DNA from: an uncultured Collinsella sp.
Lineage (GTDB): Bacteria > Actinomycetota > Coriobacteriia > Coriobacteriales > Coriobacteriaceae
DNA: 22,481 nucleotides
Direction of reading: 5' to 3'
Assembly: GCA_958413765.1 (NCBI GenBank)
Contig: CATYVH010000031.1
Coordinates: forward strand, 1-22,481
Shown here: positions 7,545 to 16,983 of the stretch, piece after piece
Position numbering within the stretch: the first letter of the stretch is position 1
Layout: every line of letters begins with the position of its first letter
Program-made: the position numbers and the translations under genes
The notes under the pieces: model-generated
What the model saw: only the letters and a program-made list of their open reading frames with translations
The model's database searches: none
What the model was told of the DNA's origin: nothing

Positions 7545-8897
7545 TTAGGAAAGGAGCCACTTCCATGCGGGCACAGCATGTACCACGCCGTGTTTGCATG
7601 GAATATCGGCCTGCTCATCCATGGTAACGATTACCGACTCGCCAAGATCAAACTGGGCCATCGCGGCATCGAGCGCGGCAATTTCGCGCTCGCGCGTTTT
7701 CTCGCTTGTCATATCCACACTTACCTGAATCAGGCCGTAAGCCTGCATGAGCAGTGCATCCCCAGCCACAAAGTCCACCTCATGGCTTTTATTCTTATCT
7801 TTAATCAGCAGGCGGCAAACCGAACCGGGCCGCACGGCGGGGGTCCTTCTTCTGAGCGCATTGAACACCGCGGTCTCGAGCCTCTGACCCTGATCCAATG
7901 CCGATGCGGGGGAGAACGCTCCGAACATCGCGGGATCGACGGCGTAGACCTTAGACGCAGACCGCGTATTATTTGCAAGCGAACGCGTGAACTCCGGCAC
8001 CGAAAACAGCAGGTAGGCGTCCTCGTAATACTCAAGTAAGTCGCTGAGCGTATTTCGACTGACGGGTATCTGTCTGCTCTTGAACTCGTTGTACACTTTG
8101 TTCACTGACAGCTCTCGTCCCGAAGATGCCATGCACCGCGCCAGAAACAGCGAGGCCAAACGGGGGTTCTTGACGTCGTAACGTTCAACGACGTCCATGG
8201 CGACCGTTCGCGACGCATATTCCTGTAGCAGCTGAATCGTGTCTGCGGGCGTCTGCTCAAGTGTCGCGATGAATCCCCCTCGCTCGAGATATCCGACCAG
8301 ATGGTGTCGGAGCAACGCCGCATCGCTCGAGGAGAAGGGTGCGTTCGACTCAGGAACGCTCCCCGTCTTATATCGGACGTATTCCGAAAAACTCAACGGA
8401 AAAAGCTCTCGCACAAGAGAACGGCCCCTGAACTCGCTCTTAAGTTCTGAGGACAGCATCTTAGAAGAAGATCCCGTCACGTAAACGGTCGCCTTCTCCG
8501 TATCGACCACGCGTCGCAGAAACGCACCCCATTCGGGTATTTCCTGGATCTCGTCAAAGAAAAGGTAGGCGCCCTCGCCTCGAGCAGCAGGATATAGTGC
8601 ATAGAATGTATCGAGCACGTCCGCTAGTAGCGATGGCTCATACGGACGCAAGCGCTCATCCTCAAAATTGAAATATAGCATCCGGTCAAGCTCGACGCCT
8701 TGGCCCTGAAGCCGCCGTATCTCCTGATACAGGCGATACGTCTTTCCACAACGACGGGCGCCCACAATCACATATACGATGTTGTCGCGCTTTGGCTCCT
8801 GCGGGTTGCCCAGATCAAGGTCGCGCTCAAAGACCTGCGGAATCCCCTGTTGCTCAAAGTCCTTTATTTTTTGAGCCACCAAGTCGTTGAATGCCAT
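7545..8897 (-). CDS. AAA family ATPase with DUF4143 domain (AAA_14/DUF4143)
   Basis: A 450-aa protein of the widespread AAA_14-DUF4143 family. Walker A is VGARRCGKT (45-53), Walker B is YLFFDEIQEI (111-120), and the TGSSSKML segment (141-148) holds the sensor residue. The C-terminal DUF4143 part has E341, the EVDFV motif (373-377) and IQVSVD (390-395), which resemble a PD-(D/E)XK nuclease-like core, although the last motif lacks the usual Lys. The family is often horizontally transferred and its function is unsettled. The start ATG follows GGAG by 5 bases. A 25-bp-arm palindrome lies directly upstream. The coding sequence is less GC-rich than the neighbouring housekeeping genes, consistent with transfer. 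Its C-terminal codons overlap an antisense ribosome-site-like sequence. Confidence 0.88.
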   Translation of the reverse strand: MAFNDLVAQKIKDFEQQGIPQVFERDLDLGNPQEPKRDNIVYVIVGARRCGKTYRLYQEIRRLQGQGVELDRMLYFNFEDERLRPYEPSLLADVLDTFYALYPAARGEGAYLFFDEIQEIPEWGAFLRRVVDTEKATVYVTGSSSKMLSSELKSEFRGRSLVRELFPLSFSEYVRYKTGSVPESNAPFSSSDAALLRHHLVGYLERGGFIATLEQTPADTIQLLQEYASRTVAMDVVERYDVKNPRLASLFLARCMASSGRELSVNKVYNEFKSRQIPVSRNTLSDLLEYYEDAYLLFSVPEFTRSLANNTRSASKVYAVDPAMFGAFSPASALDQGQRLETAVFNALRRRTPAVRPGSVCRLLIKDKNKSHEVDFVAGDALLMQAYGLIQVSVDMTSEKTREREIAALDAAMAQFDLGESVIVTMDEQADIPCKHGVVHAVPAWKWLLS

Positions 8898-8905
8898 AAT
8901 TCTCC

Positions 8906-8965
8906 AATCTTGCTCTCCTGCTAATCAAGATTATAACGATTCTTGATTAGCAGGAGAGCAAGATT
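8906..8965. promoter_or_regulatory. 60-bp perfect palindrome over the ATPase promoter
   Basis: The 25-bp arms (8906-8930 and 8941-8965) are perfectly complementary around a 10-base centre. On the minus strand a TATAAT -10 box falls at 8935-8930, in the centre. Transcription would then begin inside the left arm, so the RNA could not form the full hairpin. This favours a DNA operator, or a mobile-element end, over an RNA attenuator. The half-site TCTTGATTA recurs once more at 8973-8981. Autoregulation by the ATPase is possible but not shown. Confidence 0.65.
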
Positions 8966-9069
8966 ATGCGTATCTTGATTAATGGATAAGCAAGTTTTCT
9001 ATTAGTGGCCCCTCCCGGAGGATATCGAGCGGCCGAGGGGGCAGGCATGAACGCCTCTAGCCGAAAACA

Positions 9070-9106
9070 AAGTAGCTAAAAAAGCCCCGTCCCAAATGAG
9101 CTACTT
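9070..9106. repeat. Short inverted repeat overlapping the end of the 64-aa gene
   Basis: AAGTAGCT (9070-9077) pairs with AGCTACTT (9099-9106). On the minus strand the inside reads GGGACGGGGCTTTTTT. The T run suits a transcription end for the small gene, although no GC-rich stem precedes it. The GGGAC core resembles the other palindromes in this window. Confidence 0.45.
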
Positions 9107-9299
9107 AACGCCAGGGGTCGGCTTCGAAGAGGGGTTCGCGCTCGGGGCGACGATCGCTATAAGGATCGTAGCCGTCGTCATCCTCGTTCTCGGCACGGAT
9201 ATAGGGGTCGCGCGGCTTGGGCGCCGGTTTAGGCGCAGGCTTAGGTGCGGCGGGTGCGGCATCGGTCGCCGGCGTGTTCGTCTTGTTCTTGTCTGTCAT
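9105..9299 (-). CDS. Small Pro/Lys- and Asp-rich hypothetical protein (64 aa)
   Basis: Starts MTDKNKTNTPATDAAPAAPK and continues with a (P-A-P-K) repeat, then a charged, tyrosine-containing C-terminus ending LFEADPWR. It has no hydrophobic segment, so it is a small, probably disordered cytoplasmic protein. The ATG at 9299 is preferred because AGGAG lies 8 bases upstream; an ATG six bases earlier is too close to that site. It lies downstream of clpB on the same strand, but the terminator at 9352-9386 separates them. Function unknown. Confidence 0.6.
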   Translation of the reverse strand: MTDKNKTNTPATDAAPAAPKPAPKPAPKPRDPYIRAENEDDDGYDPYSDRRPEREPLFEADPWR

Positions 9300-9351
9300 C
9301 TGCATAGCTCCTTGCCATGTACTCACGTTCAACACCATCGATTGTCGCACG

Positions 9352-9386
9352 AAAAAGGGCGGCGGACCCGATTGGATCCGCCGCCC
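9352..9386 (-). terminator. Rho-independent terminator after clpB
   Basis: A perfect 10-bp GC stem (9357-9366 with 9377-9386) is followed on the minus strand by TTTTT (9356-9352). It lies 45 bases beyond the clpB stop codon. Confidence 0.88.
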
Positions 9387-9430
9387 TTGGCGTTTTGCGA
9401 TGAGGGGCGGTTTTAAAGCCGGCCCAAAAT

Positions 9431-12058
<2,628 letters not shown>

Positions 12059-12147
12059 GGAATCACCTCTCTTGGGGCGGCCGCCCTACGGGGCGGCTTC
12101 ACGTTGTTCGAGAAGTATTGTTGCCAGCTTTGTACGATCTTATACAC

Positions 12148-12174
12148 AAATCTAAGTCTCTATATATAAGATTT
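12148..12174. promoter_or_regulatory. HspR operator (HAIR-like) upstream of clpB
   Basis: The sequence AAATCTAAGT-N7-TATAAGATTT is repeated with identical spacing upstream of dnaK (21393-21419). Its core TCTAAGT-N7-TATAAGA has the 7-N7-7 geometry of the actinobacterial HAIR element (CTTGAGT-N7-ACTCAAG). A TATAAG -10-like box follows on the minus strand. With hspR in the dnaK operon, HspR repression is the natural reading. Confidence 0.8.
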
Positions 12175-12236
12175 TCTGAGTGATTGATGGATAGGGAGCA
12201 GGTGCGCTCACCCGCTACGGCCTCGTCCCCTTACTA

Positions 12237-12451
12237 TCTCAATCTGTAACATCTAGCGGCTGTTTATGGCTCTAGATGTTACAGATCGAGATGAAATGAC
12301 CAGCGCACCCGTTTATCTAAATCTGTAACATCTAGTCAGCAAATAGAGCTCTATCTGTTACAAATCGAGACGAACAGAAAACACCCGGATCAAAAATCTA
12401 AATCTGTAACACCAGGCCCACTTTTAGCGGCCAAGATGTTACAGATCGAGA
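12237..12451. repeat. Tandem array of three hairpin units, period about 80 bp
   Basis: Three units begin at 12237, 12316 and 12397. Each opens with TCTMAATCTGTAAC and closes with TGTTACARATCGAGA, the two ends being inverted copies. Unit 1 pairs 15 bp perfectly (12242-12256 with 12272-12286), extending to 19 of 20; unit 2 has about five mismatches; unit 3 has a diverged inner arm. Loops and spacers differ between units. The array lies between the clpB operator and the next hairpin repeat. No coding frame is evident. Confidence 0.8.
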
Positions 12452-12461
12452 CAGACCGAAA

Positions 12462-12496
12462 ACCACCACAAAGAGGACAGGCACCTTTGTGGTGGT
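12462..12496. repeat. AAAGGGGACAGGCACCTTT hairpin repeat, copy 1
   Basis: Arms ACCACCACAAAG (12462-12473) and CTTTGTGGTGGT (12485-12496) pair perfectly around an 11-base loop reading AGGACAGGCAC. It lies 8 bases after the stop codon of the leftward gene. Two further copies lie at 13266-13300 and 14133-14167. Confidence 0.85.
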
Positions 12497-12504
12497 CGCG
12501 GTTT

Positions 12505-13176
12505 CTACTCCTTCGCCGAACCCGTACTTCCCGATTCGACGGTCCAGGGCATCTCATCCTCGAACAGCCATGTACGGGCAGACCCACTATCGCGTGCAGT
12601 CTGCGGGTCAGGCAAGCAGGTCTGTTTATAGGCATCTTGGATACACTGACCCATAAAATCGTTGAGCTCGGTCTGGTCGCCCTCCATGACATAGGCGACA
12701 TCGCCGTCCATGATGTAGATGCCCGGACCCTCATTGCCCTCGTAGCCCGGATCGTACGAGACATCACATAACTTTGCGCCGTTTGCAGTGTCCAGCTCGA
12801 TGGAAGAGTGGCATCCGCCAACCATGTCGTTCGCTTTTGCCCGATAGGACGCATATCCGTACCAACGCTTAAATGTTTTGCCCTTGAGTAGCTCGGACGC
12901 CCTATCGATCAGGCTTGTATCCGTGGTATAGCGCATGGCCCCAAGCTGAATACGCGGATAATTGCTAATACCCAGCACAGCCGGCTGCTCATCAAAATCA
13001 ACGGTAATGGTCTCGGGCTTGTCGTCGCCGGTCAGAAGTTCGACAGATTGAGTCACAGGCTTGACCACCGGCTCCGTCACCGCAGCAGGTAGAAATGCCA
13101 TACCGACAGCGCCCGCGCCAACCACAGCGATCGCAAGCGCCAAGACAATCAATCCAATACGGGCAGAACGGCTCAC
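12505..13176 (-). CDS. Membrane-anchored extracytoplasmic protein of unknown function
   Basis: 223 residues; family not recognised. The GTG at 13176-13174 is chosen because GGGGTG lies 7 bases upstream; a GTG at 13215 has no ribosome site. After VSRSARIG comes one hydrophobic helix (about 7-28), acting as a signal anchor, then an extracytoplasmic domain with four cysteines (about 122, 137, 178, 187) spaced as two possible disulfide pairs, and an acidic C-terminus. There is no lipobox. It is flanked by hairpin repeat copies 1 and 2 and divergent from another orphan anchored gene, so the pair may be accessory. Confidence 0.65.
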   Translation of the reverse strand: MSRSARIGLIVLALAIAVVGAGAVGMAFLPAAVTEPVVKPVTQSVELLTGDDKPETITVDFDEQPAVLGISNYPRIQLGAMRYTTDTSLIDRASELLKGKTFKRWYGYASYRAKANDMVGGCHSSIELDTANGAKLCDVSYDPGYEGNEGPGIYIMDGDVAYVMEGDQTELNDFMGQCIQDAYKQTCLPDPQTARDSGSARTWLFEDEMPWTVESGSTGSAKE

Positions 13177-13265
13177 GGCAAAACACCCCACAACGCAAAC
13201 CTTCGCTACCTGCACTAATGATATCGCCAGCCAGCATTATTACCAAAAGAAGCCGCGCGCTCCTC

Positions 13266-13300
13266 ACCACCACAAAGGGGACAGGCACCTTTGTGGTGGT
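13266..13300. repeat. AAAGGGGACAGGCACCTTT hairpin repeat, copy 2
   Basis: Arms ACCACCACAAAG (13266-13277) and CTTTGTGGTGGT (13289-13300) pair perfectly and are followed by TTTCGAC. It sits between two divergent genes, where no terminator is needed, which argues for a repeat element rather than a plain terminator. Confidence 0.85.
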
Positions 13301-13410
13301 TTTCGACGCTAACGGTCGACCATCTCGCGCCATGAGATTAAACTTGAATTGTTCTCTGAACATATCCATTTCTGCCTATCCTCAACAGATCTTTGTCTCG
13401 AGGAGCGCAT

Positions 13411-14079
13411 ATGAAGCCGTCTCATTCCACCGGTCGCAACGTCATCGCCATTCTCGCCATACCCATCGTGATGCTCTTCCTTATCGTCGCCACGCCCTTT
13501 TCCCTTGGCATCGCCTCGCCCTTCGATTTATGCGGAATGGTCGACGCCGGCTCGCGTGCCACCTCGCTCTCCTTTATCTGTCGCGGCGTGTTCTACGAAG
13601 ATGGAATTCCCACCGGAATTTGGCGGTCAATGTTACCGCTGCTCGGAACGATTGACGGATGCTTCCCCCATTTCAGCCTTGAACCTCAGACGATGAATTA
13701 TTTGATCGACGACCAGCCACTCGACTCCATCACCCTCGCTTACGACTATGCTCCAAACACCGATGAGCGTCACATGAACCAAGTCCTCGACAAACTGCTT
13801 GAACAGTGCGGGCTCACCGATGAGGTCGGCCGAACCGTCGACAGCGACCAGAAATTAAAGCGAACAGAACTCCGCCGCATTGGAAAAATCAGAGAGCGAG
13901 GCGGAGCTGCCTACTGGCAGGCCTGGGCGATACGCGACAAGAGCGAATTTGGGCACAGCACCTATATAGTCACTGTCTACACCAAAGACGGAATTAAGGA
14001 CAATGTTGACGATTTCGCGTCATCCAAACTCGGCATCCCCAAAACAACCAAGACTCCCGGCTTGGATGAAATCCTGTAG
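13411..14079 (+). CDS. Membrane-anchored extracytoplasmic protein of unknown function
   Basis: 222 residues; family not recognised. The ATG at 13411 is supported by GAGGAG 5 bases upstream. A hydrophobic helix (about 10-30) near the N-terminus is followed by a soluble domain with cysteines near 41, 57, 84 and 129. The middle is rich in Asp and Glu, and the C-terminal half is alpha/beta-like with a strand-like TYIVTVYT segment. No convincing similarity to its divergent neighbour at 12505-13176 is visible. Codon use is less GC-biased than in the adjacent hydratase and clpB genes, consistent with an accessory gene. Hairpin copies 2 and 3 flank it. Confidence 0.65.
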   Translation: MKPSHSTGRNVIAILAIPIVMLFLIVATPFSLGIASPFDLCGMVDAGSRATSLSFICRGVFYEDGIPTGIWRSMLPLLGTIDGCFPHFSLEPQTMNYLIDDQPLDSITLAYDYAPNTDERHMNQVLDKLLEQCGLTDEVGRTVDSDQKLKRTELRRIGKIRERGGAAYWQAWAIRDKSEFGHSTYIVTVYTKDGIKDNVDDFASSKLGIPKTTKTPGLDEIL

Positions 14080-14132
14080 GGACGCCCATTAACATGCCGC
14101 TCAACGATCACAACAACATCGAGCTCGTCCCC

Positions 14133-14167
14133 ACCCCCACAAAGGGGACAGGCACCTTTGTGGGGGT
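14133..14167. repeat. AAAGGGGACAGGCACCTTT hairpin repeat, copy 3, with compensatory change
   Basis: Arms ACCCCCACAAAG (14133-14144) and CTTTGTGGGGGT (14156-14167) pair perfectly. Relative to copies 1 and 2 the left arm has A to C and the right arm the matching T to G, so pairing is preserved. TTTTCGAC follows, so it could also end transcription of the rightward gene. Confidence 0.85.
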
Positions 14168-14261
14168 TTTCGACAAAAAGAGGCCGCCCCGATAACAGGG
14201 GCGGCATCAAGCAAGTCTATTTTTGGCGTCCCTCAAGACCCAACGAGAACGCAGAAATGTA

Positions 14262-14335
14262 GCCCGGGGCTTACCCTTTCCCGAACGCGACCCTCGCGAA
14301 GCGCGTGAGCGAGCGGGAAAGGGTAAGCCCCGGGC
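14262..14335. repeat. 22-bp perfect inverted repeat after the hydratase gene
   Basis: The arms at 14262-14283 and 14314-14335 are perfect reverse complements containing GGCTTACCCTTTCCCG. The 30-base loop holds CTCGC/GCGAG and can itself fold. It lies 15 bases beyond the hydratase stop. No T tract follows on the minus strand, so a terminator role is uncertain; it resembles a MITE or REP-type palindrome. Confidence 0.8.
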
Positions 14336-14350
14336 GGACAATTAAGTGCG

Positions 14351-16651
14351 TTACTCGGCAGCGGCCTTGAACTTGTTGTAGTTGATCAGGCAGCCGGCCT
14401 TGACGATGGCACGCTCCTCGGCCGTCATATCGGCAATGTAGAGCTCAATCTGCTCGACCGCACCATCGGCGTGCACCACGTAGGCGGCGATGTCCTTCAG
14501 GTCGCCATCGAGCGCGGCACGGATACCCGGCACAAAGACGTAATCGCCCACCTCAAAGTTGGGCTCGGCCTCCATCTGGAAGGGCACCATGCCCCAATTC
14601 ATCACGTTGGAGCGATAGCGCTTGGTGGCGTACTCGTGGACGATGTTGGCCAGGCCGCCAATTACGCGCTGGCAGCTCGCGGCCTGCTCGCGGGCGCTGC
14701 CGTCACCAGGCTTCTTGGCGTAAATCATGGAACCGAACTCGGTCGCCTTGGCATCGGCCGCGACACCCGCGCCGGCCAGCGCCTCAAACACACCGGCAAG
14801 CTCGGCATCGAACGCCGCCAGGTCGCCCGCGGACTCGCCGGCAACGCGACGCTTCTCCACAGCGTCGACCTCCTTGGAGCGACCCACGTAGGCCGGGTCG
14901 CGGCGGCTCAGCGTAAACTCAGCCAGGCCCAGCGGGTTGGAGCGGAAGGAGCTCGTCTCGCCCGAGGGAATGAGCTCGTCGGTCGTGGTGACCGGGTCCA
15001 TGATCTTGGAGCAAACCTTGAGCAGGATGTCGTCGCCGAGCGGCTCCATCGCGGGCCACGGCTTGATGTTGGGGCCTTCGACCAGCTCGTCGGCAGGCTC
15101 CGCCTTGCCAAAGCCCCAGTACACGCGCTTCTTGTACGGCGCGTCGTCAAAGGTGTACTCGCAGGCCTCGTCCCAAGTGTCCTCGGGCAGGTCGGTCGCC
15201 GGCGTCAGGACGCCGCCGTTGGCAGCCGTTGCCGCAATGGAGCGGGCGTCCATCAGGGCCACGGCGCTCAGCTGGCCATTACCCGGCTTGGAACCCTCGC
15301 GGTTGGGGAAGTTGCGCGTGGTGTGACGGATCGAAAGGCCGTTGTTGGCGGGCGTGTCGCCGGCGCCGAAGCACGGGCCGCAGAATGCCGTGCGCACGAT
15401 TGCGCCGGCCTCCATGAGGTCGTAGATGTAGCCGCGGCGTGTAAGTTCGAGCGCCACGGGCTGGCTCGTGGGATAGACCGACAGCGAGAACTCGCCGCAG
15501 CCGGTATTGGCGCCCTTGAGCACGCGGGCAGCCTGGACCACGGAGTCATAGTTGCCGCCCGAGCAGCCGGCGATAACGCCCTGCTGCACGTGCAGCTTGC
15601 CGTCGACGATCTTGTCGAGCAGGCTAAAGTGCGTCTTGCCCTCGCCGATCTTGGCGGCCTCGAGCTCCACCTCGTGCAGGATGTCCTCGAGGTTCTCGTT
15701 GAGCTCGTCGATCTCAAAGCCGTTGGAAGGATGGAACGGCAGTGCGATCATGGGCTTGATGCTCGACAGGTCGACCTCGACGCAACCGTCGTAGTAGGCG
15801 ACATCGGCGGGCTTGAGCTCGCGATAGTCGTCGCCGCGGCCGTGCATGGTCAAAAACGCGTGCGTGTCCTCGTCGGTGGCCCAGATGCTCGACAGGCAGG
15901 TGGTCTCGGTGGTCATGACGTCAACGCCGTTGCGGTAGTCGGTCGTCATGCTCGCGATGCCCGGGCCCACAAACTCCATGACATTGTTCTTGACGTAGCC
16001 CTTGGCAAAGACGGCGCGAATGATGGCGAGCGCCACGTCGTGCGGGCCGACGCCGGGGCGCGGGGCGCCCGTGAGGTAGATGGCCACGACGCCGGGATAG
16101 GCGACATCGTAGGTGTCGCGCAGCAGCTGCTTTGCCAACTCGCCGCCGCCCTCGCCCACGGCTATGGTACCCAGGGCACCATAGCGGGTGTGCGAGTCGG
16201 AACCCAGGATCATCTTGCCGCAACCGGCGAAGTTCTCGCGCATAAAGGAGTGGATGACGGCGATGTGCGGCGGAACGAAGATGCCGCCGTACTTCTTGGC
16301 TGCGGAAAGGCCAAAGACGTGGTCGTCCTCATTGATGGTGCCGCCCACGGCGCACAGCGAGTTATGGCAGTTGGTGAGCACGTAAGGCAGCGGGAACTGC
16401 TCCATGCCCGAAGCGCGCGCCGTCTGGATGATGCCGACAAAGGTGATGTCGTGGCTCGCCATGGCATCGAAGCGAATCTTGAGTGCCTCGGGGTCGCCCG
16501 ACGTATTGTGTGCCTGGAGGATCGAATACGCGATGGTGCCGCGCTTGGCATCCTCGGGTGTCTGCGTAATACCGCGCTCGGCAGCCTCGGCCGCAGGCAC
16601 AACCTCGCTGCCGCCGCGCAGGTAGATGCCGTCCTCGTACAGCTTGACCAT
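14351..16651 (-). CDS. Hydratase of the aconitase superfamily (YbhJ-like)
   Basis: A 766-aa cytoplasmic enzyme. The start ATG at 16651 is preferred because GGGAG lies 5 bases upstream; a GTG at 16753 would add 34 residues but has no ribosome site. The [4Fe-4S] ligands of aconitases are present: C363 in IAGCSGG, and C424 and C427 in CGPCFG. Family motifs such as VLTNCHNSLC, SDSHTRYGALGT and SIRHTTRNFPNREGS are all intact. Similarity is to the group including E. coli YbhJ, usually annotated only as hydratase, rather than to classical AcnA/AcnB. The reaction is probably dehydration/hydration of a citrate-like acid, but the substrate is not certain. It appears monocistronic, with palindromic repeats on both sides. 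Confidence 0.88.
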   Translation of the reverse strand: MVKLYEDGIYLRGGSEVVPAAEAAERGITQTPEDAKRGTIAYSILQAHNTSGDPEALKIRFDAMASHDITFVGIIQTARASGMEQFPLPYVLTNCHNSLCAVGGTINEDDHVFGLSAAKKYGGIFVPPHIAVIHSFMRENFAGCGKMILGSDSHTRYGALGTIAVGEGGGELAKQLLRDTYDVAYPGVVAIYLTGAPRPGVGPHDVALAIIRAVFAKGYVKNNVMEFVGPGIASMTTDYRNGVDVMTTETTCLSSIWATDEDTHAFLTMHGRGDDYRELKPADVAYYDGCVEVDLSSIKPMIALPFHPSNGFEIDELNENLEDILHEVELEAAKIGEGKTHFSLLDKIVDGKLHVQQGVIAGCSGGNYDSVVQAARVLKGANTGCGEFSLSVYPTSQPVALELTRRGYIYDLMEAGAIVRTAFCGPCFGAGDTPANNGLSIRHTTRNFPNREGSKPGNGQLSAVALMDARSIAATAANGGVLTPATDLPEDTWDEACEYTFDDAPYKKRVYWGFGKAEPADELVEGPNIKPWPAMEPLGDDILLKVCSKIMDPVTTTDELIPSGETSSFRSNPLGLAEFTLSRRDPAYVGRSKEVDAVEKRRVAGESAGDLAAFDAELAGVFEALAGAGVAADAKATEFGSMIYAKKPGDGSAREQAASCQRVIGGLANIVHEYATKRYRSNVMNWGMVPFQMEAEPNFEVGDYVFVPGIRAALDGDLKDIAAYVVHADGAVEQIELYIADMTAEERAIVKAGCLINYNKFKAAAE

Positions 16652-16813
16652 ACTGTCTCCCACTCTGCCCAAAAGATTTGGGCGCATAGCATACATTCGT
16701 TCAATATCGTGCCATAGAACGGTTGCGAGTGGGTTACGAATCTCTGCGTTCACTTTATCTCAGTAAAGCATAAGGCGAGCCGGGGGCGGGAAGACCGGTT
16801 TGGCGCAAGGAGT

Positions 16814-16854
16814 GTCCCCAAGTGCCGGCACAAAAGGAACGTCCCCAAGTGCCG
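16814..16854. repeat. Direct repeat GTCCCCAAGTGCCG, two copies
   Basis: Exact 14-bp copies lie at 16814-16827 and 16841-16854, 27 bp apart. The second is part of GAACGTCCCCAA, also found at 449-460. GGCAC between the copies can pair with the following GTGCC, giving a small hairpin. Together with the next two elements, this fills the 332-bp gap between the hydratase and hspR. Confidence 0.7.
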
Positions 16855-16861
16855 AAATGAC

Positions 16862-16925
16862 GAGAGTGGATAATCTCCCACTTTGAGCCTGCAAACAGGC
16901 CAAAAACGGGAGATTATCCACTCTC
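16862..16925. repeat. 18-bp perfect inverted repeat with an inner hairpin
   Basis: GAGAGTGGATAATCTCCC (16862-16879) pairs perfectly with its reverse complement at 16908-16925. The 28-base loop contains a second stem, GCCTG-CAAA-CAGGC. It is flanked on both sides by GTCCCC elements. Confidence 0.8.
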
Positions 16926-16932
16926 ATTCTGC

Positions 16933-16967
16933 GGGCACTCATTTAAGTCTGTCCCCAATGAGTGCCC
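16933..16967. repeat. 11-bp palindrome with GTCCCC loop, just after hspR
   Basis: GGGCACTCATT (16933-16943) and AATGAGTGCCC (16957-16967) pair perfectly; the loop reads TAAGTCTGTCCCC. It begins 16 bases beyond the hspR stop on the minus strand. It shares the GGGGACAG core with the hairpins at 13266 and 14133. Confidence 0.75.
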
Positions 16968-16983
16968 GGCAGCGTCGGCGGAG

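Noticed and set aside
7565..7624. 19-codon plus-strand gene with a good ribosome site
   Set aside because: It is too short and fully antisense to the ATPase C-terminus, and its product has no recognisable feature, so it is reported only as a possible gene remnant.
12237..12451. CRISPR array
   Set aside because: There are only three units, conserved at both ends rather than as one short repeat, with no cas genes nearby. The 62-bp units at 21559-21744 were rejected for the same reasons.
14471..16717. Long plus-strand open frame opposite the hydratase
   Set aside because: It is an antisense shadow: the opposite strand encodes intact aconitase motifs, and this product is rich in Ala/His/Val/Leu without any domain.
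16652..16753. Extended hydratase start at GTG 16753
   Set aside because: It would add 34 residues not typical of the family and lacks a ribosome site, whereas ATG 16651 has GGGAG at 5 bases.
16933..16967. Possible CIRCE (HrcA) element because of GCACTC...GAGTGC
   Set aside because: The spacing between GCACTC and GAGTGC is 19 bases instead of 9, the outer TTA/TAA is absent, and it lies downstream of hspR rather than at a chaperone promoter.
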